A stretch of 10,384 bases of DNA from an uncultured Phascolarctobacterium sp. (GTDB lineage: Bacteria > Bacillota > Negativicutes > Acidaminococcales > Acidaminococcaceae): positions 1-10,384 of the forward strand of contig CALCHC010000014.1 of NCBI GenBank assembly GCA_937901335.1. The letters run 5' to 3'. The stretch's first letter is position 1, and the number at the start of each line of letters is the position of its first letter. Shown one piece after another: positions 1-6,856 of this stretch. The position numbers and the translations under genes are program-made. The notes below the pieces were generated by a model. That model saw only the letters and a program-made list of their open reading frames with translations. It was not told the DNA's origin and did not search any database.

Positions 1-131
1 AGGAAGGAAACCGCTTCGGCAGGATTCTCTTCGGGAGAGATATAGATATGAACGATGCCTTTCGTTCTGTCCTTGGCAAGCAAATCCTCGTCAATCAAAT
101 CAATATGGGCAATTTCTTTTGCAGTGAACAT
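1..131 (-). CDS. Unrecognised protein, N-terminal 43 residues only (runs off the left edge)
   Basis: The minus strand carries an ATG at 129-131 followed by an open frame to the window edge. The visible protein begins MFTAKEIAHIDLIDEDLLAK and continues with about 23 more residues, including the segment GIVHIYISPEENPAEA. Its start is well supported: a perfect Shine-Dalgarno AAAGGAGG lies 7 nt upstream. Base composition is ordinary for the window, unlike the AT-rich DNA immediately upstream of it. I do not recognise the family. The fragment is acidic, has no signal peptide or membrane segment, and may start with a short alpha/beta fold (the VHIYI stretch looks like a beta strand). It is on the same strand as yhbY but lies beyond the AT-rich island, so whether it was originally part of that operon cannot be told here. 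Confidence 0.7.
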   Translation of the reverse strand, partial: MFTAKEIAHIDLIDEDLLAKDRTKGIVHIYISPEENPAEAVSF

Positions 132-138
132 AGGGAGT

Positions 139-146
139 CCTCCTTT
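139..146 (-). promoter_or_regulatory. Shine-Dalgarno site deciding the start of the left-edge gene
   Basis: On the minus strand this reads AAAGGAGG, a full match to the anti-Shine-Dalgarno complement, with a 7-nt spacer to the ATG at 129-131. It is the main evidence that the 43-codon fragment is a real gene start and not an internal piece. It also marks the left border of the AT-rich island. Confidence 0.7.
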
Positions 147-375
147 GGATTGTATTAAGATATGTTTAAAGAAAATAATAGAAATGAATGTAAGGTGTGA
201 GAAAAAGGAAATTGAAAATTATAGAGAAAAAGAAAGTATTGATTTAGATGTTGTAAAAAGAATCTTAAACAAATAGTGGAGCTATGAAATAAGCAAGACA
301 GAAATCAAAATTATTGTGTATGAAAATGAAACAGTTAAAATAATTGGCGCTGGAAAAGTAATCAAAATATTTAAA
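147..375. other. AT-rich island interrupting yhbY (insertion or rearrangement scar)
   Basis: Base composition changes sharply here: 48 G or C in the 180 bases from 181 to 360 (27%), whereas the flanking genes look like 40-48% by eye. The right border coincides with the point, about position 372-375, where the yhbY protein stops resembling its family. The left border lies just upstream of the Shine-Dalgarno site of the next gene. No terminal inverted repeat, target duplication or transposase was found. The simplest reading is foreign or decayed DNA joined into the 3' end of yhbY by insertion or deletion. An assembly join at one of the borders cannot be excluded. Confidence 0.5.
184..375 (+). 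pseudogene. Decayed plus-strand reading frame with an in-frame amber stop
   Basis: Reading + from the ATG at 184 gives MNVRCEKKEIENYREKESID and onward to ILNK, then TAG at 274-276. The same frame continues with WSYEISKTEIKIIVYENETV and then KIIGAGKVIKIFKTL, up to the border of the AT-rich island. The sequence on both sides of the TAG has the charged/hydrophobic alternation of real protein, and the last part looks like alternating beta strands. This suggests one coding sequence broken by a single CAG-to-TAG type change, or the remnant of a foreign gene. There is no good ribosome binding site before the ATG, and the true start may be lost. The family is not recognised. In AT-rich DNA a frame like this could also arise by chance. 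Confidence 0.25.
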
Positions 376-524
376 ACACTAACCTTTATTAATTCACGCG
401 CTTCTAAAGCGTCAGATAAACTTTTTATAAGGTTTTCACTTATTCCACCCTTACCAACTTGAAAAATTGCTTCATAGGTATTTGCCATACCGCGAAGTTG
501 CGCTCTTTGTCTACTGTTTAACAT
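282..524 (-). CDS. yhbY: Ribosome assembly RNA-binding protein YhbY (CRM domain), 3'-truncated
   Basis: YhbY/YqeI proteins bind pre-ribosomal RNA and assist 50S subunit maturation; they are a single CRM domain of about 96-100 residues. Residues 1-51 fit: the start MLNSRQRAQLRGMANTYEAI, the GxxG loop GKGG at 24-27 within FQVGKGGISE, and the helix ending ALEARELIKVSVL at about 39-51. From residue 52 to 80 the sequence (LITFPAPIILTV and on) is a hydrophobic read-through of the AT-rich island. The second half of the CRM domain, including the usual late strand resembling E. coli IGKTLVLYR, is missing. The ATG shares its A with the rdgB TAA (TAATG), with GAGGGAG upstream, so the gene is translationally coupled to rdgB. 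The product probably cannot fold normally and is likely non-functional, unless another copy exists. Identification is firm; functional status is inferred. Confidence 0.85.
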   Translation of the reverse strand: MLNSRQRAQLRGMANTYEAIFQVGKGGISENLIKSLSDALEARELIKVSVLNILITFPAPIILTVSFSYTIILISVLLIS

Positions 525-1123
525 TATTCTCCCTCAATATATTTTTTAAGTTCTGTTTTGAATTTTTCAAGTGCCTTGCCACGATGGCTAACGGCATCCT
601 TTTCTTCATCACTAACCTGTGAAAATGGTCCGATTTCGCTAATAAACAAGGGGTCGTAACCAAATCCGCCAGCGCCTTCTTGTTCTTCGAATGCGATATG
701 TCCGTGACACTCACCGCGAACTGTAAACTGTCTGCCATCGGGGAAAACGCAAGCAATCGCCGCTACGTAGTAAGCGGTACGCTTTTCCATAGGAACGCCC
801 TCGAGTTCACGAAGAAGTTTATCGTTATTCTCTTGGTCGTTACCGTGTTCACCCGAATAACGCGCTGAAAATACACCCGGCGCACCGCCTAAGTAGTCAA
901 CACATATACCCGAATCGTCAGCAACCGAGATTAAACCGGTTTGGCTTAATCCTGATTTAGCCTTAATAATGGCATTTTCTTCAAAGGTTGTGCCGTCTTC
1001 AACAGCGTCTATTAAAGGCTTGTCCAAATCCTTTTCGCACAAAACTTCAAAACCCATCGGTACTAAAATGCGCTTTAATTCCTTTAATTTTTTAGCATTT
1101 TTTGTTGCAATAAAAATTTTCAT
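524..1123 (-). CDS. rdgB: XTP/dITP diphosphatase (non-canonical purine NTP pyrophosphatase, Ham1/RdgB family)
   Basis: This cytosolic enzyme hydrolyses ITP, dITP and XTP to the monophosphate plus pyrophosphate, keeping deaminated purines out of DNA and RNA. The 199-residue length is typical. Family motifs are all present: substrate-loop T7-x-N9 and K12 in ATKNAKKLKEL, FEENA at 47-51, the metal-binding ADDSGI with D69 and D70, GAPGVFSARYSG at 80-91, the base-recognition GGFGYDPLF at 152-160, and SHR at 179-181. The ATG shares one base with the ftsY stop (TAATG), with AGGTGAT as ribosome binding site inside the ftsY end, so translation is coupled. The yhbY start overlaps its own stop in the same way. 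It sits in the smc-ftsY-rdgB-yhbY run and should share its transcript. No residue of the active site appears lost. Confidence 0.96.
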   Translation of the reverse strand: MKIFIATKNAKKLKELKRILVPMGFEVLCEKDLDKPLIDAVEDGTTFEENAIIKAKSGLSQTGLISVADDSGICVDYLGGAPGVFSARYSGEHGNDQENNDKLLRELEGVPMEKRTAYYVAAIACVFPDGRQFTVRGECHGHIAFEEQEGAGGFGYDPLFISEIGPFSQVSDEEKDAVSHRGKALEKFKTELKKYIEGE

Positions 1124-2043
1124 TATTCATCACCTGCTTGGAAAATTCCTTCAACAAATTCTTTAGCGTTAAATCGTTGCAAATCGTCAATGCCTTCACC
1201 CACGCCAATATATTTAACAGGAATATTAAGTTCGTTATGAATAGGAATTACAATACCGCCCTTTGCAGTACCGTCAAGCTTAGTTAAAACTATACCTGTA
1301 ATATCGGCAACGTTTTTAAACTCTCTTGCTTGGTTTACTGCGTTTTGACCTGTGGCGGCGTCAAGCACTAATAAGGTTTCGAGTGACGCTTCGGGTAATT
1401 CTCTACCGATAACACGGTAAATTTTTGCAAGTTCATCCATAAGATTTTTCTTGTTATGAAGTCGGCCTGCAGTATCGCAAATAATTACGTCAGCTCCCTT
1501 AGATTTTGCCGAAGCGATGGTATCAAACACAACCGATGCAGGGTCGGTACCTTCAACGCTTTTAACCATAGTAACACCCGAACGCTCTGCCCAAATGCCC
1601 AACTGGTCGATAGCGGCGGCACGGAAAGTATCAGCCGCGCCAAGCACAACTTTTTTTCCCTGTGCTTTAAGTTGAGAAGACAACTTACCGATAGTTGTAG
1701 TTTTACCTACACCGTTAACACCAACAACTAAAATAACGGTAGGTTTCGCACCAATACGAGTGCGTTGACCGCTATCAGCAAGCATATCGGACAAATATTT
1801 TTTCAAGAAAGGAATAACCTCTTCGGTTCCCTTAATTTCATTTTTCTTCGCAGCATCACGTACTGCTTTAATTAACTTTTCGGTAGTCTTAACGCCAACG
1901 TCCGCAGAAAGCAGAATCATTTCCAGCTCTTCTAAAAAATCTTCGTCAATGGAAGCAGAAAAGCTTACTAATTCTTGGATTCTTTCGGTAAAATTACGGC
2001 GAGTTTTGCTAAGACCTTCTTTTAATCTTTCAAAAAATCCCAT
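1123..2043 (-). CDS. ftsY: Signal recognition particle receptor FtsY (SRP GTPase)
   Basis: FtsY is the membrane-associated receptor that docks the Ffh-4.5S RNA-ribosome complex at the Sec translocon; paired GTP hydrolysis with Ffh releases the nascent membrane protein. The 306 residues hold a helical N domain (about 20-90, ending near ALLSADVG-like LLSADVGV at 44-51) and an NG GTPase: Walker A GVNGVGKTTT at 108-117, DTFRAAA at 138-144, the G3 motif DTAGR at 190-194, the guanine-specificity TKLD at 254-257 and the closing GVGEGIDDL at 280-288. The short start MGFFERLKEGLSKTRRNF is the amphipathic, basic membrane-binding helix; the long acidic A domain of E. coli FtsY is absent, as in most Firmicutes. 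It begins 6 nt after the smc stop with AAGGAG nine bases before the ATG. smc-ftsY adjacency is common in Firmicutes. Confidence 0.97.
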   Translation of the reverse strand: MGFFERLKEGLSKTRRNFTERIQELVSFSASIDEDFLEELEMILLSADVGVKTTEKLIKAVRDAAKKNEIKGTEEVIPFLKKYLSDMLADSGQRTRIGAKPTVILVVGVNGVGKTTTIGKLSSQLKAQGKKVVLGAADTFRAAAIDQLGIWAERSGVTMVKSVEGTDPASVVFDTIASAKSKGADVIICDTAGRLHNKKNLMDELAKIYRVIGRELPEASLETLLVLDAATGQNAVNQAREFKNVADITGIVLTKLDGTAKGGIVIPIHNELNIPVKYIGVGEGIDDLQRFNAKEFVEGIFQAGDE

Positions 2044-2049
2044 CTTTCA

Positions 2050-5000
2050 CTACTCCTTTTCGCTAATCTTCACAGACAGCAATTTCGATACACCGGATTC
2101 TTCCATGGTTACGCCATACATAATGTCTGCACATTCCATGGTACCTTTACGGTGAGTGATTATAATAAACTGTGTATTAGTTGCGTATTCACGCAAGAAG
2201 TTAGAAAATCTCATAATATTGGCATCGTCCAAAGCTGCATCAATTTCGTCCAAGATGCAGAAGGGTGACGGTTGGAAGCTAAGCAATGCAAAAAGCAAGG
2301 CGATAACTGTTAACGCACGTTCACCACCGGACATCAAGTACAAGCTTTGCAAACGCTTTCCGGGAGGTTGCACTTCAATATCAATACCGGAATTTAAAAT
2401 ATCATCGGGATTAGACAATTTCAAAAGTGCAGTGCCACCGCCAAAAAGTTTTACATAACAATCAGCAAAGTACACGTTGATTTGGTTAAAGGCTTCCTTG
2501 AACTTACGTGTCATACCGGAATTAATCTCGCTGATGACAGCTTCCAAGTTGTCCTTAGCTTCGCACAAATCGTTGTATTGCTTAGTCAAGAACTCACTAC
2601 GTTCTTTAACCGCTTGATATTCTTCAATAGCAGCAGGGTTAATGGGTCCAAGGTCGCTAATCTTCACAGTCAGCTTGCTTTCCAATCTTTGTAAAGCCTT
2701 GGTATCCATTTCCAACAACTCTTCGTTACGAGCCGCCGCCACATCCAAATTATATTCACTGCCAAGTTGTTCAAGTGCGTGTTCATAATCACTGTTATGT
2801 TTAGTCATATCCAGTTCGATTTGACGCAGCTTGTTTTCACTGGCATTAACAATCTTTTTCGCTTCGGAAATTTGTTGTTCCGCTATTTGTTGCTCTGCGT
2901 TGATAGTAGCACGTTCTTCAGTAAAACGATCCTTACCACCAACAACTTCTTGCAAAGATTGCAACAAACCTTCGCTTTCTTCAGCGATTCTAATTTTTTC
3001 TGCCTCACATTCGCTAACAGTTTGAGCCAAGCGAGCTTGTTCTTCAATATTAGCCTTGATTTCGTTACGCAAAAGCAAGGTATCTTCATCCAAGCCTTTC
3101 ATGCGTTCGCTCATCATATCTGTTTTAGCAGAAGAAGTTTCTAATTTAACTCTTGCATCCTGCAATCTATTATCAACTGCAGTCAGCTCACTACCTTGTC
3201 TTGCAATTTGCTTTTGCAAGTTTTCCAACATGGTCTTCGCTTCGCTATCCTTTGCTTCCATTTCTTGTACGTTGGTACGCAAAGACTTAACCTTGTCGCG
3301 ATTAGCCATATATTCGTTAGCAACAGCAGTTCTATCATCGTAAAGCAAAGCAAGTTTTTCGTTTTCACGAGCTTTATCTTGAGCTAAGCGTTGATTTTGC
3401 AAGGTCAGCTCATTAGCTTTATTTCTTCGTTGTTGCAATTTTTCATTAACAGCACGTAATTTTTCTTCTACTGTCTTTTTCTCTGCTTCAACTTCTTCCA
3501 GTTGCTCTTGCCAATTCAGCATTTCTTTGTGCAAAGCATCAACTGCTGCACTTGCTTGCTGAATTTCTTTAGCACGACTTAAATAGCCTTCTTTTTGTTT
3601 ACGGCTACCACCTGTCATACTACCGCCCGCATTAACCACGTCACCCTCAAGGGTAACTACTCTAACGCGGAACTTACCTGCTTTTGCCGCAGCCAAAGCA
3701 GCATCTATGTTTTCTGCAATCAGTACGCGTCCCAAAAGGAAACGAATAGCGTTTTCTGCTTGCTTGTCATATTGCACTAAATCTACTGCGTAACCACATA
3801 CACCAGGTAAGCTCGCTAAGCGTTCTTCTTCAATGGAAAGACTACGCGGTTTAACAGTGTCTAAAGGTAAGAAGGTTGCTCTGCCTGCGTTATTTGCTTT
3901 TAAATAAGCAATAGCACTTTTAGCAGTAACAGCATCTATGGTTACGATGTTTTGAGCACCTTCGCCCAAAGCAGTTTCCAACGCAGTTACATATTTATCT
4001 TCTACGCGCAAAAGCTCTGCCGCTACACCGATAATGTTTTCTCGCCAGTATTCTTCAGCTTTCAGTACGGTTTTAATTCCGTAACCAAAGCCTTCGTAAG
4101 CAGCTTGCATCTTTTGCAAGGATTGTTCCCTAGTTTCTGCAGCAGTCAAACGACGTTGGCATTGTTGTTGACCGCCAAGCACAGTTTTCATCTTATTATC
4201 TAAAGCAGTACCTTCTTCTTGCAAAGCGTTTGCTTCCTTAGATAAAAGCATTCCCTCATTGTTATTACGGGACTGTGCTTCCAAAACATTTCTATAATCT
4301 TCTTCCAAAGCATTTACTACAGCTTCGGTTTCTTCAATATCATGTTTTAATTTTTCACGACGACGTACGCGAGCATCTTGTTCTTGCTCCAACACACGCA
4401 ATTCATTGCGCAGGTTGATTAAGTCTTGTAAGCCAGCGAAAATATCAGAACTCATATTTTCGGTTCGAGCCTTAGCTTCTTGGAGTTCACGTTCTTTTGC
4501 TTCTTTTTCGGAAGTTAAGTTACGTACAGTCAAGTCAGCAGCAGCACGAACCTTGTCCAGTTCGTCAAACTCTACTGCCAATTTTTGCATGTCGCGTTCT
4601 AATTCGTCGGCACGTTGGTTGATGGTTTCATTGCGTTGTTCCAAACGTTCAGATTGACGTTTGCTTGCAGCAATTCGTTCATCAAGCACGCCTTGCTTAC
4701 CACGTAATTTTTCTAAAGAAGTTTCTTTATTTTTAATTTCTTCTTGTAATTGGGCATAGCTTTCGCTTAATTTGTCCAATTCCAATTGCAATCTTGTATA
4801 TTCAGCTTCTTTAGTACTGAGCACTGCACTATGTTCAGAGAACTCTTTTTCTAAAGCAGCTTTCTTTTCATCTAATTGTTTGCGTACTTCTTCAATGCTA
4901 TCAATCTTACGCATGAAGCCTGTCAAACGACATTGACGCAATTCTTTGCTCAAAGCATTATATTGAGCAGTCTTTTCTGCAGCCAAGCTCAAAGGACCTA

Positions 5001-5604
5001 CTTGGTTATCAACTTCAGTTTTAATGTCGTTGATACGGGTAAGATTCAGAGCGGTATCGTCAAGACGACGAACTGCTTCTTTTTTACGCAGGCGGTATTT
5101 AGCAATTCCCGCAGCTTCTTCAAAAATAGTGCGACGTTCTTCCGGACGGCTATTTAAGATTTCATCAATCTTGTTTTGTCCGATTATGGACATAGAACCT
5201 TTACCAAGACCGGTATCAGCCATCAAGTCCACAATGTCTTTCAAGCGGCAATTCTTTTTATTGATGGAGTACTCGCTGTCACCACTACGGAACAAGCGTC
5301 TGGTAAGACTTACTTCTTCAAAATCTATATCCAACGCATGGTCACTATTGTCAAAGTTCAAGGTTACTTCTGCAACGCCCAAAGGTCTGCGCTTGCTGCT
5401 ACCGGAGAAGATTACGTCCTCCATTTTGCTACCGCGCAAATATTTAGCACTTTGCTCGCCCAATACCCAGCGAATGGCATCAGAAATATTGCTCTTGCCG
5501 GAACCGTTAGGACCAACAACAGCAGTAATGCCTTTATCAAAAGTTAATTCAGTTTTATCCGCAAAGGATTTGAAGCCATAGGTCGCAAAGGACTTTAAGC
5601 GCAC
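2050..5604 (-). CDS. smc: Chromosome segregation protein SMC (condensin ATPase)
   Basis: SMC dimerises, joins ScpA and ScpB and organises the nucleoid by ATP-driven loop extrusion. The 1184 residues match the family (about 1186 in B. subtilis). The N-terminal half-ATPase has Walker A GPNGSGKSN at 31-39, the LRGSKMEDVIFSGS segment following it, and the Q-loop IIGQNKIDEIL near 140. A long heptad-rich coiled coil runs to about 500. The hinge lies at about 505-670, from YEGFGYGIKTVL to the glycine-rich GGSMTGGSRK. The returning coil reaches about 1030. The C-terminal half-ATPase has the signature MSGGERAL near 1091, Walker B/D-loop CILDEIDAALDD near 1118 and the switch histidine in IITHRKGTM. The start codon is GTG (5602-5604) with GGGTGA six bases upstream; an ATG just upstream is out of frame and closes after a few codons. 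The stop is TAG. No frameshift is seen over the whole length. Confidence 0.98.
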   Translation of the reverse strand: MRLKSFATYGFKSFADKTELTFDKGITAVVGPNGSGKSNISDAIRWVLGEQSAKYLRGSKMEDVIFSGSSKRRPLGVAEVTLNFDNSDHALDIDFEEVSLTRRLFRSGDSEYSINKKNCRLKDIVDLMADTGLGKGSMSIIGQNKIDEILNSRPEERRTIFEEAAGIAKYRLRKKEAVRRLDDTALNLTRINDIKTEVDNQVGPLSLAAEKTAQYNALSKELRQCRLTGFMRKIDSIEEVRKQLDEKKAALEKEFSEHSAVLSTKEAEYTRLQLELDKLSESYAQLQEEIKNKETSLEKLRGKQGVLDERIAASKRQSERLEQRNETINQRADELERDMQKLAVEFDELDKVRAAADLTVRNLTSEKEAKERELQEAKARTENMSSDIFAGLQDLINLRNELRVLEQEQDARVRRREKLKHDIEETEAVVNALEEDYRNVLEAQSRNNNEGMLLSKEANALQEEGTALDNKMKTVLGGQQQCQRRLTAAETREQSLQKMQAAYEGFGYGIKTVLKAEEYWRENIIGVAAELLRVEDKYVTALETALGEGAQNIVTIDAVTAKSAIAYLKANNAGRATFLPLDTVKPRSLSIEEERLASLPGVCGYAVDLVQYDKQAENAIRFLLGRVLIAENIDAALAAAKAGKFRVRVVTLEGDVVNAGGSMTGGSRKQKEGYLSRAKEIQQASAAVDALHKEMLNWQEQLEEVEAEKKTVEEKLRAVNEKLQQRRNKANELTLQNQRLAQDKARENEKLALLYDDRTAVANEYMANRDKVKSLRTNVQEMEAKDSEAKTMLENLQKQIARQGSELTAVDNRLQDARVKLETSSAKTDMMSERMKGLDEDTLLLRNEIKANIEEQARLAQTVSECEAEKIRIAEESEGLLQSLQEVVGGKDRFTEERATINAEQQIAEQQISEAKKIVNASENKLRQIELDMTKHNSDYEHALEQLGSEYNLDVAAARNEELLEMDTKALQRLESKLTVKISDLGPINPAAIEEYQAVKERSEFLTKQYNDLCEAKDNLEAVISEINSGMTRKFKEAFNQINVYFADCYVKLFGGGTALLKLSNPDDILNSGIDIEVQPPGKRLQSLYLMSGGERALTVIALLFALLSFQPSPFCILDEIDAALDDANIMRFSNFLREYATNTQFIIITHRKGTMECADIMYGVTMEESGVSKLLSVKISEKE

Positions 5605-5644
5605 GCAAAATCACCCATTCTAAATTCTATTATTGTATCGTATT

Positions 5645-5674
5645 ATTTTATCATATATCTGCTAATAATAACAA
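5645..5674 (-). promoter_or_regulatory. Candidate sigma-A promoter for smc
   Basis: On the minus strand TTGTTA (5669-5674, 4 of 6 to TTGACA) is followed after 18 bp by TAAAAT (5645-5650, 5 of 6 to TATAAT). This gives a leader of about 35 nt to the GTG start of smc. The -35 box overlaps the outermost bases of the near-palindrome. An alternative -10, TACAAT at 5632-5637, lacks a good -35. The match is moderate in AT-rich DNA, so this is a candidate only. Confidence 0.35.
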
Positions 5675-5870
5675 TAAAAAATCATATGTGCTTCCGCAAC
5701 AGTAAAATTTACGCAACACTCTAGTAGAAAATATCGTCGTTCATTATTCGCTTCGTAGTTACTCCAATAAATTTATAAACTACAGCTCAAAATTCACTAC
5801 CGATATTTTCTTCTGATTGAATGTTGACTAAATTTCACAATCGTTGCTTGAAACACATATGATTTTTATT
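5673..5870. repeat. 198-bp near-palindrome (MITE/ERIC-like inverted repeat element)
   Basis: The two halves are imperfect reverse complements along nearly their whole length. Pairing blocks in order from the outside: AATAAAAAATCATATGTG (5673-5690) with 5854-5870 (one A fewer); GCAAC (5696-5700) with GTTGC (5843-5847); AAATTTA (5705-5711) with TAAATTT (5829-5835); CAACA (5714-5718) with TGTTG (5822-5826); GAAAATATCG (5727-5736) with CGATATTTTC (5801-5810); GTAGTT (5755-5760) with AACTAC (5778-5783). The block centres fall at about 5769-5772, leaving a loop of roughly 17 nt. Blocks are separated by mismatches and small indels, so the arms have diverged. It encodes no protein of its own. The design resembles small non-autonomous palindromic elements (MITE, ERIC, Correia-type), but I recognise no named family and saw no clear target duplication. 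Confidence 0.72.
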
Positions 5871-6847
5871 TCACTGACTTCAGCACTTTTAATAATAAAC
5901 TGTTTCGGGGCTACCAATAGGCTCCAATATTTAACATTCCCATTTCTCAAGCCACGTACCTTTGATTCTAATTTTCGAGGACATAGAATGAGAACTGCTT
6001 CGCCATTTTGCTTAGCGGTTTCCAGAATTTGTGGAGTGAGTTTTTCGCGGAGGAGGTAGCTTTGGACAAGTTCGCCCATGGATGGGTGGAAGGGGCCAGC
6101 GAGGATGTTCCCTTCTGCGCAAAGTTCGTCATCAGGTTGGAGACCAACGCGGATAATTCTTATGCCTGCTTCGGAAAGTTTTTTGTACATATAAGCGGCT
6201 TGCTCAACAGCTTCTTCTAAAGAGAGAGGTTCAAATTCACCAGCTTCGTAGCTTTTAGCAAGAGGTGTTCCTTTGATTACGAGCAAGGGATAAATACGAG
6301 CAATGTCCGGTTTTAAAGCGAGGACTCTTTCTACCGTTTCCTTTACGCTGGAAAAATCTTGCTCAGGCATACCAACCATCAGCTGCAAACCAACTTTAAA
6401 GCCGTATTTTTTTAGCAAAGCCACTGCGTTGGTTACTTGTTCTGCAGTGTGACCACGTTCGGCAGCAGCAAGAACTTTGTCATCTAAAGACTGCACTCCC
6501 AATTCCACAAGCTTTACTCCGTGGTTACGCAGAAGTTCTAAACGCTCATCATCAATATAATCAGGGCGTGTAGAAAGACGCACGCTACCAATCACTTTGC
6601 GAGCAAGTAATTCGTCCGTCAAAGCGAGCAATTCTTTTTGCAAGGTAATGTCCAATCCGGTAAATGAGCCACCGTAAAAAGCAGCTTCATTTTCCACAGA
6701 AGGTTTTACCCTATCAAGCCATTTATTAATTTGTTCCTTTGCTCCCTCTAAAGCCGCAGTCTTTTGTCCGCTAATAGTCTTTTGGTTACAAAAAACACAT
6801 TGGTGCGGACACCCTGCGTGAGGGATAAAAATAGGAATAATCGCCAT
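5828..6847 (-). CDS. Elp3/YhcC-like radical SAM protein with radical SAM C-terminal extension
   Basis: This is a cytosolic iron-sulfur enzyme that uses S-adenosylmethionine to generate a radical; its substrate is not known from sequence. The [4Fe-4S] motif is CxxxCxxC at C13, C17 and C20 in AGCPHQCVFCNQ. Other family marks are FYGGSFTG at 57-64 (SAM binding), STRPDYID at 92-99, GVQSLDD at 117-123, LMVGMPEQ at 156-163 and the C-terminal-domain segment GPFHPSMGELV at 251-261. Unlike true Elp3 it has no acetyltransferase domain. The gene follows the HAD gene by 9 nt with AAGGA six bases before the ATG. A gene of this type next to smc is, to my knowledge, common in Negativicutes. Oddity: residues 327-339 (IKIICVSSNDCEI) and the TAG stop are encoded by the arm of the near-palindrome, so the original C-terminus has been replaced. 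The lost part is probably short, as the recognisable domains are complete. Confidence 0.88.
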   Translation of the reverse strand: MAIIPIFIPHAGCPHQCVFCNQKTISGQKTAALEGAKEQINKWLDRVKPSVENEAAFYGGSFTGLDITLQKELLALTDELLARKVIGSVRLSTRPDYIDDERLELLRNHGVKLVELGVQSLDDKVLAAAERGHTAEQVTNAVALLKKYGFKVGLQLMVGMPEQDFSSVKETVERVLALKPDIARIYPLLVIKGTPLAKSYEAGEFEPLSLEEAVEQAAYMYKKLSEAGIRIIRVGLQPDDELCAEGNILAGPFHPSMGELVQSYLLREKLTPQILETAKQNGEAVLILCPRKLESKVRGLRNGNVKYWSLLVAPKQFIIKSAEVSEIKIICVSSNDCEI

Positions 6848-6856
6848 AAACTTTCC

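Noticed and set aside
55..276. 73-codon plus-strand frame beginning at 55
   Set aside because: Its first part is antisense to the well-supported left-edge gene. Only the part from about 184 onward looks protein-like and is reported as a decayed frame.
511..756. 81-codon minus-strand frame within rdgB
   Set aside because: It overlaps the RdgB catalytic end in another frame, with no ribosome binding site and no family resemblance.
5024..5581. Long plus-strand open frame (185 codons) inside smc
   Set aside because: It is antisense to the conserved SMC head and coil, has no ribosome binding site, and its protein is serine/arginine-rich, as expected from the reverse complement of this coding sequence.
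5673..5870. Integron attC site or CRISPR-like repeat
   Set aside because: No GTTRRRY / RYYYAAC core boxes, no array of direct repeats, and no integrase or cas gene; it is a single inverted repeat.
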